Origin: Symsagittifera roscoffensis
Lineage: Eukaryota; Xenacoelomorpha; Acoela; Convolutidae
Direction: 5' to 3'
DNA: 64,000 bases
Assembly (NCBI RefSeq): GCF_963678635.1
Contig: NC_087069.1
Location: 53,826,635-53,890,634 of the forward strand
Below are positions 23,771 to 34,345 of this stretch, in pieces. The position numbers and the translations under genes were made by a program. The stretch's first letter is position 1; each line of letters starts with the position of its first letter. Under the pieces are notes generated by a model that saw only the letters and a list, made by a program, of their open reading frames with translations, was not told the origin of the DNA and ran no database searches.

Positions 23771-25697
23771 TTTCTTCTCTCGTTACTGGGACATCCATAC
23801 TCCGAAACCACAAGCTGGCCGTTAATTTGCTTATCGCCGGGTGATCGTCCTCGATGACTGGGCTGAACTTGAGTTGCCTGGCAAAGTTCGATATCTCTAG
23901 CAAGAGCACCTTGTCTAATACGATCAGGATGTCGGCTAGTCCATAAAAGCCCCTCAGTGCATGAGATATGTCCGCCCATGCCGCCGCCAATTCTGACTTG
24001 CGAAGCCTCAGGTTCGATGGCTCCAACTCCCGATTGGGGGCTGCCATTAGAATCCGCCATTCATTCCCTTCTGCTATCAGGATAAAGACCGCGTACACGA
24101 ACTGTAGGGCGGGTGGCATATTCGCGTATCCAGGGGATGTGGTAAACACCACCTTCGTCTTGGACCCGAATCTCGAGACAACATTCTCTTGCACTTCATT
24201 CATCGCCGCAAACAACGCTTGAATGGCTTCCCATATCTTCCTCGATGTCGGAATTTCATCGCCCTTTAGTTGCTCAAGAAGTCCCATCGCGTGCAGGTGA
24301 TCATTCATCCCTGCAAACAACAGCAGCTCAGGTTCACAGGGCATCTCCGACTTTATTGCCACTACCAGAGTTAACATCTGATTTAATTCAGCTCCTGGCA
24401 AAGAGTATATCAAAGTCTCCGGCCAGAACAACTTGGGAGACGTTCCTTCGAAGTCTGATCCCGCCACAATGACTACTCTCGCAGCAGCTGGATCTGCTCT
24501 ATCATAAACTGCCAGGGTTTTGGCCAGATGGGTACTCCCACAGGGCTTCCCGTACCTGGGATCTTCCGCCAATTTCGAGCCTTCGTAAGCGGCATCTGGC
24601 AATCCCGTTCCTCCCGGATTGAGTAGCTTGTCTACCACCTTCAACTGTGCCGGGGTTGCCAACCTGATCCTGGCGATGCTAGTTCGGTGCTTGGGAGGTT
24701 CTGCTATAAGTCCAGGACTCCCCAGCAGCTTGAGAGGTCTGTAGTTAATGGGTCCCATGATCGCTTTTGTGGGAATTCCAGTCAGGTCTGTGGTCTCCAT
24801 CAACTTCGCTCTCGAGAAGTGCGCCTCATGAGCTTTCAACCAGTCCACGCAATGATGCCTATTCAAATCCTCGTGTGACACTCGTTCGATCCCCAGGGTT
24901 TCCGCCAATTCTTGCCTGCATTCCAAACTCTCTAGATCCAGTTCTTTCACCTTCTCAGGATATCTCAAGCGAGCGGTCTCCATAGACTTATTTTCCCGTT
25001 TGCTCTCTGCCACTACCACTGAGGATATCGCCGAGCTTGGAGGTGTTGATGACGTCACCTCCTCAGATTCCATTGGCGTGGCACTCTGCAATCTGGTCTG
25101 GCTGCTCCTTGAACTGTCTCTAGTGTCAACTCTCGGTCCCAAGCGACCAGACAAGGCCCTTGAGGCAAGGAATGGTGGGTTCGGAGGTGGTCCTAATGTG
25201 AATTGGGCTGTCTCCAGCAGATCCGCCTCCAGCGCATTTATGTGTTCTTGGAAGACGTCGTTTAGCCACTCTGCTCCCCTCGGTCTATCAAAATGGATTC
25301 CATCACTGGAGGTGTCTTCAGGGAATCCCTCTTTCTCCATGCGCTCTGCCACGTCCAACAGTCTGACAGGGAGCACACTCTTCCGGTGGATGTCTCTTAT
25401 CACCTTGTTTAGGTTCCGCACCTTCTCGTTCATCCCAAAGGCGTGCTGATCAAACATCATGTTGTAGGGGACAGTACATATCGTCAACAGGATGGGGTCC
25501 ATCTGGATCCTCAGTTCCTCAAGAAGGCAGCTCACCTTATCGTGCAGCCTTGTTATTTTCCTCGCTTCACCCCTTGATACATCTTTGGTCCCGACCATCA
25601 GGGTCGCCGTGTATACTTTGGTCATCCCCAGCATGTCAAGCGTTTGCGATTGCCAGTCCTGGTTTCCGGTGGTGTTGTTCGATCCGGTTCCATCCAT
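23745..25697 (-). CDS. Element A ORF3, N-terminal part with SGNH-hydrolase-like blocks
   Basis: A 650-codon frame overlapping the end of pol by 75 bp in another frame. Near its start it has VGTKDVSRGE (block III-like, normally GxND), then LLTICTVPYN and SSDGIHFDRPRG. The last fits the D-x-x-H of SGNH/GDSL hydrolases. The nucleophile GDS block and oxyanion Gly block, found upstream in element B, are missing here, so the domain is truncated at its N-terminus. A second SGNH-like segment follows: IVAGSDFEG near 24.46 kb and FAGMNDHLHAMG near 24.3 kb. The frame ends by a shift near 23770, where the ORF3 main part takes over. Substrate unknown. Confidence 0.75.
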   Translation of the reverse strand: MDGTGSNNTTGNQDWQSQTLDMLGMTKVYTATLMVGTKDVSRGEARKITRLHDKVSCLLEELRIQMDPILLTICTVPYNMMFDQHAFGMNEKVRNLNKVIRDIHRKSVLPVRLLDVAERMEKEGFPEDTSSDGIHFDRPRGAEWLNDVFQEHINALEADLLETAQFTLGPPPNPPFLASRALSGRLGPRVDTRDSSRSSQTRLQSATPMESEEVTSSTPPSSAISSVVVAESKRENKSMETARLRYPEKVKELDLESLECRQELAETLGIERVSHEDLNRHHCVDWLKAHEAHFSRAKLMETTDLTGIPTKAIMGPINYRPLKLLGSPGLIAEPPKHRTSIARIRLATPAQLKVVDKLLNPGGTGLPDAAYEGSKLAEDPRYGKPCGSTHLAKTLAVYDRADPAAARVVIVAGSDFEGTSPKLFWPETLIYSLPGAELNQMLTLVVAIKSEMPCEPELLLFAGMNDHLHAMGLLEQLKGDEIPTSRKIWEAIQALFAAMNEVQENVVSRFGSKTKVVFTTSPGYANMPPALQFVYAVFILIAEGNEWRILMAAPNRELEPSNLRLRKSELAAAWADISHALRGFYGLADILIVLDKVLLLEISNFARQLKFSPVIEDDHPAISKLTASLWFRSMDVPVTREEMWPRRKSN

Positions 25698-28654
25698 TTC
25701 GGCACCTCGTCTTGCTCCGGGTCGTTCCAGTCTTCTTCTACAAATGATCCTGCATCAGACTCCACTCCTATCTTTTCATTGTCGTCCAAACTCAAGTTCT
25801 CATTACCATCATCTTTCTCTCTAGTGCCTTTCTCATTCACTTCACACGCTGGCTCTACCACCAGGTACTCAAGACCCTCCATGTCCTTCGGTATGCACCA
25901 ATCCTCTGGAGACGGGACGTGAGGCTTCAGATTTTCGTAATGTGCCGCTCGCCCAGTACTCAAGCGATAGAACCGTCCTTTTTGATGAACCTCCGTTATC
26001 ATGAATGGTCCCTTCCACTTCTTGAGTAGTTTCTTTGTTCCCTTGGGCGGTATGACATTTTGGAAGACCCACACGTATTGGCCCACTTCATATGGCTTTG
26101 CTCGTAATATTTTTTCGTCGTATTTCCTGCGTTGCCTCATTTGCGCTTGCGCCGTGTTCATCCTGCATAGCTCGTTCAATTCCTGTTGTCTTTTGATCGC
26201 TTCTTTCACGTATGCCTGAGGCGACGTCCTTTTCCCTTCGTATTCCGGGTAAAAGAATGTCAGGGGCATTGCTCTCTCCCTGCTCGTCAACATCATGAAA
26301 GGACTGATGCCCGTAGTTGAGTGCTGTGTACTGTTGTAGGCTCCTACTACCTGTGGCAGGTATTTGTCCCAGTCCGTCATGTATCTTGAGCAGTACACCC
26401 TTAACATGTTGACCAGTGTCCTGTTTTGTCTCTCTACCAACCCATTGGTCTGTGGATGATAGGTTGTCGAGTGTGCTTGAGCAATGTGCGATCTCTTCAT
26501 CAATTCTTTTGTCAAGTCCCCTACAAAAGCTTTGCCGTTGTCCGACTGGAAAGTCATTGGACAACCATACCGCGATATCCAATGCGTTATCAGATGATCA
26601 CATGTCTCCTCAGCCGAGGCTGTTTGGCACGGGACCGCTTCCGCCAACTTTGTGAAGTGATCTATTATAACCAGTATCTGGTTATATCCCGACTCAGTCA
26701 TGCAGATTTTTTGATGGTCTATCTGCACCACTTCATTGAACTCTGAGATCTCAACGGACTTGAGGGGAAACTTCATCTTCCTTGGGTCTTTTACCTGGAG
26801 ACATGCCAGGCAGGCATTCACCCATCTCTCGCAAGCTTTTCTCATTCCTGGCCAATCAAACCTGTGAAGTATCCTTTGTTGTACTTTGTCTATCCCCTGG
26901 TGGCCCATCAGGTCGTGCGATCTGAAAAGCACCTCCGTTTGATACAACTGTGGCAGTATGATGAGGTTGTGTTTGTGTAATATCTTCTCCTCATCTTTCC
27001 TCTTGCATGCTACCACCCCATCAGCTGTGTGGTAGAGTAAGTCTTTTTTCTCTTTGTAGAACTGGCTCAAGATCTTGTAGCTGTCTTCCTCGAGTTCCCC
27101 CTTCTCCTTGACCCCCGACTGGATCCATTCGGAGAGGTTACTTGTCATTTTGTCATTCTTTTGGGCTCTTATTAGGTCTGACAGCCTATATCTTGCCTTG
27201 ACATGCTCATTTAGCGCCATGATCTGTCCATTCATCTCACTAGGTTTGTGGATGTCATCACTCAGCTTCACGCATATCATCCTTTTCACGATTTTCATAT
27301 CATCTTCTGGCACCAGATTTATTCTGACGTTTGAGTTGCATGATAGTTCTCTGTATGGCTTCCTTGAAACCGCAATTCTCTCAAGTTCCTCACCACCTCG
27401 TATCTCCTGTATCTCCAGATTGTACGTTCCTGATGATGGATCCGTCTGTAACTCCCTGTCGTGGTGCCTTGTCTTCTCTTCCGCCAGTATCATGCACAGA
27501 CTGTCCTGGTTTTCGTTGCTCTCATCCGAGTCTTCATCCCATCCTTCACGCTCCCCGGACAATTTTCCTTCTCCGGTTCCTTCTTCCGTGAACCTGGAAC
27601 ACTCCCCGGACTCTTGACCTAGTCCCAGGTGTTCAGTATCCTCCTTGAACGTCACTTTCTTTTTCCTAACCCTGGTCTGCTCCAGAATGTCTTCGGGGAT
27701 TTTGTCAACTAGTGACCGCATGACATCTTTGCTGTCAGTGACGCTTCCTCTTGATGAGTCCGTATCGTTCACTGTCTCTTTTCTCCGAAGTATAGTGAAT
27801 TCCGGTTTCTCTGTACCCTTCTCCTGGATCACTGGCTTATCATCTGATAGTTTCTCGAGCAACCTCATTAAGTCATCATCTATCTGTGCCGTTCCTGCTT
27901 CCACCTGGTTAAGATCATAGCCTTTTGCCTTGAGCGTCTCCTTCACGATCTTCGACTTGAGTATAATCTCAATCGGAATCCTCTTGCTCTTCCTCAAGAT
28001 GGTCTTCTCTGGAGGCTCTTTAGGCAATTCAGGATGATCTTCTATCGGTTTGCCTGACTTGTCCAGCCACCTCGTGAGTGGAAGACTGTCGTACGTTTCC
28101 TTGTCCATGAATGAGAAGCCATCTTTGATTTCAGGTCTGTCTGCTTCTCTTTGCTCTTGTCTCTCATAGAACTCCGTCTTCTTACTCAAGCTGTCGGCAT
28201 TCTGATGTTTATCTCGCGTTCTATGCTCAATTATCATGTTGTATCCGTCCAGGCGAACTATCCACCTCCCAATGTAACTTTGGTCCATTGAGTACGTTTT
28301 CAGCCAGCTCAGTGCTCTGTTGTCGACTCGCAACTTGAATGGTTCGATGCCCAAGTATGCCCTGTATTTCTCGACAAAGGTAACCACCGCGAACATCTCA
28401 GCTTTCGGTGCTCCGTACTTCATTTCCGTGTCACTCAGGACTTTGCTCCCGTACGCTATTGGTCTCAAGACTGTCTTCCCATTCCATTCTTGTTCTTGGT
28501 GGAGAATCCCAGAAATCGCGACTACCGACGCATCCGTGTCCAGCACGTACATCCCTTTCTCAGTCGGCATACCCAGTACTGGTGCCTCACATAGCTCTTT
28601 CTTTATCCTCTGGAATGACTCTTCTGCTGCGTTGTTCCACGTGAACTTCTTGCC
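25622..28654 (-). CDS. pol: Element A pol: RNase H and integrase
   Basis: Same frame as the upstream gag-pol ORF, separated by TGA at 28715-28717 and TAG at 28655-28657. RNase H shows DTDAS, KAEMFAV and RVDNRAL, supplying the acidic catalytic residues. An acidic Ser-rich linker follows (27.3-27.9 kb), then integrase: zinc-binding HHCC around 26.78-26.99 kb (FRSHDLMGHQG...CLACLQ), core DDE with VVQIDHQ, FQSDNGKAF and NGLVERQNR, and a C-terminal GPY/F-like module (KKWKGPFMITEVHQKGRFYRL). No chromodomain is seen. The acidic tail ends at 25622 inside the ORF3 start. The catalytic residues are intact; the two stops may be lesions or recent mutations. Confidence 0.9.
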   Translation of the reverse strand, partial: GKKFTWNNAAEESFQRIKKELCEAPVLGMPTEKGMYVLDTDASVVAISGILHQEQEWNGKTVLRPIAYGSKVLSDTEMKYGAPKAEMFAVVTFVEKYRAYLGIEPFKLRVDNRALSWLKTYSMDQSYIGRWIVRLDGYNMIIEHRTRDKHQNADSLSKKTEFYERQEQREADRPEIKDGFSFMDKETYDSLPLTRWLDKSGKPIEDHPELPKEPPEKTILRKSKRIPIEIILKSKIVKETLKAKGYDLNQVEAGTAQIDDDLMRLLEKLSDDKPVIQEKGTEKPEFTILRRKETVNDTDSSRGSVTDSKDVMRSLVDKIPEDILEQTRVRKKKVTFKEDTEHLGLGQESGECSRFTEEGTGEGKLSGEREGWDEDSDESNENQDSLCMILAEEKTRHHDRELQTDPSSGTYNLEIQEIRGGEELERIAVSRKPYRELSCNSNVRINLVPEDDMKIVKRMICVKLSDDIHKPSEMNGQIMALNEHVKARYRLSDLIRAQKNDKMTSNLSEWIQSGVKEKGELEEDSYKILSQFYKEKKDLLYHTADGVVACKRKDEEKILHKHNLIILPQLYQTEVLFRSHDLMGHQGIDKVQQRILHRFDWPGMRKACERWVNACLACLQVKDPRKMKFPLKSVEISEFNEVVQIDHQKICMTESGYNQILVIIDHFTKLAEAVPCQTASAEETCDHLITHWISRYGCPMTFQSDNGKAFVGDLTKELMKRSHIAQAHSTTYHPQTNGLVERQNRTLVNMLRVYCSRYMTDWDKYLPQVVGAYNSTQHSTTGISPFMMLTSRERAMPLTFFYPEYEGKRTSPQAYVKEAIKRQQELNELCRMNTAQAQMRQRRKYDEKILRAKPYEVGQYVWVFQNVIPPKGTKKLLKKWKGPFMITEVHQKGRFYRLSTGRAAHYENLKPHVPSPEDWCIPKDMEGLEYLVVEPACEVNEKGTREKDDGNENLSLDDNEKIGVESDAGSFVEEDWNDPEQDEVPKWMEPDRTTPPETRTGNRKRLTCWG

Positions 28655-28714
28655 CTAGTGTCTCATTAATTGTTGCATCGGGTATACCTTGTCTGCATAG
28701 CCTTTGATGAACTC

Positions 28715-31700
28715 TCAATAATAGTTAGCGAAACCCAGGAAGCTCATCAACTGGTGCTCTGTCTTCGGTGATTTCCAGGTCAGGACTGCTTCCACGGCGT
28801 CCGTATCAGGTCTGATGCCGTGCTTGTCTACCATCCTGCCCAAGTACTTTATTGAGTCCTTGAGTATCTCGCACTTTGATGGTTTACACTTTAGCCCCGA
28901 CCTCTTCATGCATGCAAACACTTCGTCTAGTCTCTCAATGTGGTCTTCCAGTGTTGGCGTCGCTATTACCACGTCATCCACGTAGCACATTACCAGGTTG
29001 CCATACTTCTTCGTTACGCCTATCAGCGCGTGTGCCATCAACCGCTGAAACGTGGCTGTGGCATTGCAAAGTCCAAACGGCATCCGTTTCCATTGAAACA
29101 GACCCAACTCGCAGGCAAACCCTGTCTTGTCCCTGTCCTGCTTCCTTAGTGGTACTTGCCAAAAGGCTGAGCCTAAATCAAGAGTCGTAAAAAATTTTGC
29201 ATCACCTAACTTCGAGAGGCTCTCATCAATCCTAGGTATGGGATAGGCATCCTTCACCGTGACGGAGTTCAGGTATCGAAAGTCACAACAAAACCTCAAC
29301 TGGTCGCCTTTCTTTTTGGCCATCACTACTCCACACGCCCACGGTGATTTGGATGGCTCTATCATGTCATACTCTAGTAACGTCTCGATCTCTTTTCTAC
29401 ACGCGTCCGATTTGTGTGGGGTCATGCGCCTCGCCCCCTCCCTGTGTGGTACCGCGTTTTCCTCAAGTTCTATTTCATGCTCAACGAAATTGCAACACCC
29501 GATATCCGCCTTATGCCTCGAAAAAACATCCTCATTCCGCTCTAGTACGTCCTTGATGGCTTCGAGCTGTTCATCTTTCAGTTTGCCCCTCAAGTGTTCA
29601 ATCTCCGGCAGAACCGGTTTTTCATTTTGCATTTCATCTAGTGTGGGTCGCTCTGGAAAGTTCGAACAGCTCGAAAGACCATCATCCGTTTCTGACTTAA
29701 GTGATTTAATAAGACCTGAAGAATCTTTTATTTTCTGTAATCGTCTCAAGATACAAATTTTGTCCCTGTGATTGGGACAATCAACAACTTCATTTTGTTT
29801 TGAGTTCTCAATTGTTTCATATCGAGTTTTAACCGGTAATGCATATCCCAGTTTCCTCCCTCTCTGTATCGTGATCGGTATATCAAGGGTATTCAACAAG
29901 ACACTGACGCAGAGGCCGCTCTTCGTTATCGAAAATGATCTTCCTAAAACAGCAGCACTTTGACTATTAGGATTCGGAACTATGCACACTTGCTTGTTGT
30001 CACTTAGTTCATTGTAATTTTTCATCCTCAAACTTACGATTGCCGCTTCATTCGCTTTTAGCCTCACCCTCCTACTCAAGAATACCGGTGCTTTGTTTTC
30101 ATTTACCATTATTAAATTTACCGGTTTGATTGCGTACCTCCTATCCGGGTTCCGTATCCTGAACATTGCGTTATTTAAATCAATCGTTACGTCGAAATTC
30201 CTGATGAAGTCTCTGCCCAAAATGTTTTGGTCAGATTCATCTAGGTTTTCTGCAACGATAAAGCTCATCCACAGGTTACGTTCCCCCAAATTGAGGGCTA
30301 TTATCGGCGTCCTGCCCAGCACCCGTAGGGCCCCTTTGTTTGCAGCTGACAGCCGTATTCTCGAGTCTATCAAGTCGCCTTTGTCAAAGCCCATCTTCTC
30401 CCAAGTTTCGATTGGTATAACGCTCAAGACTGCTCCCGTGTCAAGCAACCCACGCAACTGAGTCTTTTTGCCACTTATATCCAGCACGTGCCCTGTCACA
30501 TCTGCCTCCGTCCCGATGTGCATTGCATCTTCCTCAAGCATGGCGCAGTGTCCAATCGATCTCACTTTCAATTCTTCTTTCCCTACGTAGATTTGTACAA
30601 TCAGGTCTTCGTCACATGTTATCATCGTCTTGGTATAGATGTTAATCCCATCTATATTTAGCATCACCTCGTGTGGACCGTAAGCTTCAGTATATCTGCT
30701 ATCAACACGTACCGACTTGCTGCCCCCTCTCATGAGTAGTGCTCTCAGTGCTCTAGAAGTCGTTTGTGGGCTTATACCACTCAAATAGTCTGCATACACG
30801 TCAATGTGCATTATTGTCTGGTCGCTCGGCTCGCCCAAGTTTCTGGTTACCTCGTGGCCGCCCACTGTGATTATCGACATTATCCTTGCCCCGATTTTCG
30901 ATATGCCAAAAGGTTTACCTGTCACCATTTTCACAGTATTGCAATTCCCTGTCTTCGTTGAGCCTGGTACAGCCTCTGGTATTTGTTTCGATCCGGTTAA
31001 TGCTTCGTTAAAATTCTGTCTTTCTATCTCCAGCTTTAGTCGTTGCTCTATTTCTTTCGCAGCCAGATCCTGTTTCACTTTGGCAATTGCTTCCGTCGCC
31101 GCTTTCTCATAATTTATCTCTAGAGAGTTCCCTGCCGCGGATTCTATGGCATCATTAACATGTGATACAGCTTTCACTGTCTTCGTCGGCAATTCCGTGC
31201 TTGGTGCTCCTAAGTTCCTCGATTCAAATTCGTTTTGCCTGTTCCGCTGATTCTGCACCGCCGCTAATGCCAACTTATGTTTAGGGTGACTCTGGTCCTT
31301 GACCGCTTCCCAGAACAAGGGACAATCCATTCGGAAGTGCCCCTCCTGGTTACAGAAGAAGCATCTTGCGCCTATCTTGATGATTAAGCCACTATAGTAC
31401 TCGTGTTCCTCCATCTGGCTCATGTCCTCCTCATCTGGTGCATATCCTAGACTCTTCATGCCTTGTTTGTATGTTGTGCAGTCAGCCACGTGGTGATCCG
31501 CCGACCCGCAGTTCGCGCATGATCTGCGCTTGTCCATGTCATCTCTAGGTTTGTACCATGACGACCTCTGCGGTTGACTTCCCCCTTGCGTGTTCCTGTT
31601 TTCTGAATACGAGTATTTCTTGGGTTTCATCAGCATGTATTCCCTTGATTTCTGTCTCATTTCTTCTGGGGTTGGTGCGCTGTCTTTCGACAATGTGTAG

Positions 31701-33402
31701 TATGTTGCTAACATTGTCCTTAAGTCGTCACTTTTTACCCCATCAATGAACTTCGAGGCAATGCTAAAGTTTCTTCTGTTTGTCGACTCCTCTGGGTCAC
31801 TCCTTCTTCTCAAGCTCTCGAGATCATCTAGGAACCGATCTATTGACTCGTCGTCCCTCTGCCTTCTCTTTTCAAATCGCATCATCGCTTGGTGACCCTT
31901 CATGCCTGACCCGAATCGATTCAGCAATATCTCGAAGATCTTGTCCGCGGTATCGCGTTCTTCTTCTTTCTTCGCAACCACGCATTTTAATGCTGTGCCT
32001 TCCAAATTGCTGAGTATGGCTGTGCATGCTTGTCTTTCATCGTTCAAGTTGTCTTGCTCTAGATGTAATCTCATCACTTCCACCCACGTGTCAATGCATC
32101 CATCTGAGTCGTCTTTGAATTCTTTTGGCTTCTTGAATGTTTTTCTTGATTTCCCATCTCTCCTATCGCTCGAGTTAGTGTTCCTCGTGGCGAAGGCCTC
32201 TAGAGTCCTGTTCATCATCTCCCAAGTGTTTGCCCATGTCATAGCATCCGGACCTGCGTTGCTGTTAGCTGTTGAGTCCCCCGGACCAGTCGTTGTACTT
32301 GACATTCCATTCTTCATGATTGTTTTAGCAGCTGTTGGTGCTATGCTCACCGTATCCCGGGTAAAGGGCAACGGTGTCGATTGCCGTTTGTTCCTTTGTG
32401 GTTCCACAAAGTCAACTCTGGTGCCTTGCGCGCGATCCGCTGCCGGTCTTTCTTGTGAGGTAGAATTACTCAAGATTGCATCCAATTTCGCCTGTACTGC
32501 ACACGAACTCTCGGCCTGATTTTTGCTCATTGTGTCCATTTTCTTTTCCAGGCTACCTAATTGGCTGTTGACATCATCATATCGGTTTTTTAACTGTTGC
32601 AAATCTTTTTTGATGTTCTTATCCCGTTCTTCATTGGTGGTTTCTACATTATCTGACATTTCCTTGAGTCTCTCTTCTGTTGCCTTGGCCAGGTTAAAAT
32701 AACTATCCAGATACTCGTTTTTGTTGTATCTTAATTCTTTTCTTATCACTTCTCTGTCCTCTTCGCTGTGCTTCAGCTTTTTGTCGATCTGATTCAGTTT
32801 CGCCATCAAGTCACCTAGCTCAAGAGTAGCCTCTTCATGGTCAGCCGTCGGTTTTTCTTCGGCCGTCGCTTCTGCTCTAGTTTGTCCCTCTCTCGGATTG
32901 GCTTCTGTCGTCTTCGTGTTCACTGTTCCAAATGTTCGTGCTCTTTCAGCTTTTGGTTCTTCAGTCACGTTCTCTTTCGTTTTTATTCCGACCATCATCG
33001 CCAACCTTTCTGTAAAAGATGTCTTTTTTACTTGAGAGTCTTCTTTCACCGTTTCTTCGGTGTTGCCTATTGCATCTTCCACGTTGTCTATTGGTGAGAA
33101 TTCTATGGGTTTCGAGTTTGGTTCTTCTGCATTGGGCATTGGAGTTGACTCCGTCGCTTTTTCCTTGTTTCATCAACACTTTGATCAGGTGTCTCTAGAT
33201 CAATCTCGATGGTGGGTTCTACTCGTTCCCCTTCCAAGCCCTCTCTTGCTCTGTTCTCCGCTGTACTCCTTGTGCTGACCATGTTAACTGAAAAGTTCTT
33301 CTTTGTTATCTTTGGGCCCATTGATGTTGTTTTGCGTAGCGACGAATTATACTTTGCTTCGGTAGGTCTTTTTTCAGCTACCGGTACCCTGCTCCGCCTC
33401 AT
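28715..33402 (-). CDS. gag-pol: Element A gag, protease and reverse transcriptase
   Basis: The gag start at 33402 (MVSTRSTA is an inner candidate) is joined to the 1,474-codon frame beginning 33139 by a one-base shift near 33.16 kb. Gag has an N-terminal acidic/coiled-coil region (32.5-33.1 kb), a capsid-like block KFEKRRQRDDESIDRFLDDLE and two CCHC zinc knuckles (about 31.50-31.54 and 31.32-31.37 kb). Protease shows GLLDTGAVLSVIP near 30.44 kb. RT shows CDFRYLN, TTLDLGSAFWQ, KRMPFGLCNA and the active site YVDD at 28973-28984. The frame stops with TGA at 28715, where an Arg codon is expected after FANYY. Gag and pol are in one frame, with no gag/pol frameshift signal visible. Confidence 0.92.
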
Positions 33403-33734
33403 TATTTCTATTTACAATTGCTTTTATTTACAGTTTTAATATATACACAATCCTATTCTAAGAATAAAATCTTTCGGGAAGGAAGAAAAAAATATATATA
33501 CAACGTGGTGAAAACCTTGTTTCAGTTCTCTTTATTAACTTTTCGAGAAACTTTCCTTATTTGTGGTCTCAACCGTACCTGGTTCCAATTAGTCTTGTTC
33601 TATCTTAATTCTGTCTTAAAACACTTCTTGTAATTTTACTTCAATTTTTACACTGTCCCAAGACTTCCAATTGCCGTCCCTACTCTTCTTTGTACCGTCC
33701 CAGGCTTCTTTCTCGTGTCCCAAGACTGTTCGGT

Positions 33735-34345
33735 ACCGTCCCAGTACTTTCCGGCCGTGTCCCAAGACTCTTGTCCAAGACTACTGTCCCAAGGCTAGTG
33801 TCCCAAGACTACTGTCCTAAGACTACTGTCCCAAGATTAGTGTCCCAAGACTAGTGTCCCAAGACTAGTGTCCCAAGACTACTGTCCCAAGACTACTGTC
33901 CCAAGACTAGTGTCCCAAGACCCTGTCCCAAGACCCTGTCCCAAGACCCTGTCCCAAGACCCTTGTCCCAAGACCTTGTCCCAAGACCTTGTCCCAAGAC
34001 CCCGTCCCAAGACCTTGTCCCAAGACCTTGTCCCAAGACCCTGTCCCAAGACCTTGTCCCAAGACCCTGTCCCAAGACCCTTGTCTCAAGACCCTTGTCC
34101 CAAGACCTTGTCCCAAGACCCCGTCCCAAGACCTTGTCCCAAGACCCTGTCCCAAGACCCTGTCCCAAGACCCCTGTCCCAAGACCTTGTCCCAAGACCT
34201 TGTCCCAAGACCCTGTCCCAAGACCCTTGTCCCAAGACCCTGTCCCAAGACCCTGTCCCAAGACCACTGTCCCAAGACTGTACTGTCCCAAGACTGTCCC
34301 CAGACTGCTCTGTCCTAAGACTTCTTCGGCACTGTCCCAAGACTG
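33735..34345 (-). repeat. 13-bp minisatellite, about 40 copies, G-run rich on sense strand
   Basis: The plus strand repeats CTGTCCCAAGACC with minor variants (CTTGTCCCAAGAC). On the element's sense strand this reads GGGACAGGGTCTTGGGACA, with GGG runs every 4-7 bases, the pattern that can form G-quadruplexes. The repeat purity in the core (33900-34270) indicates recent expansion. The open frames across it on both strands are repeat artefacts. Confidence 0.9.

Noticed and set aside
23770-24060. First ~100 codons of the 1,969-codon ORF3 frame in A
   Set aside because: Overlaps in a different frame the conserved ELSNFAR-type segment of the upstream ORF; only the part after the shift near 23770 aligns with B.
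33735-34345. CRISPR array
   Set aside because: Units are 13 bp with no spacers, and the genome is eukaryotic.
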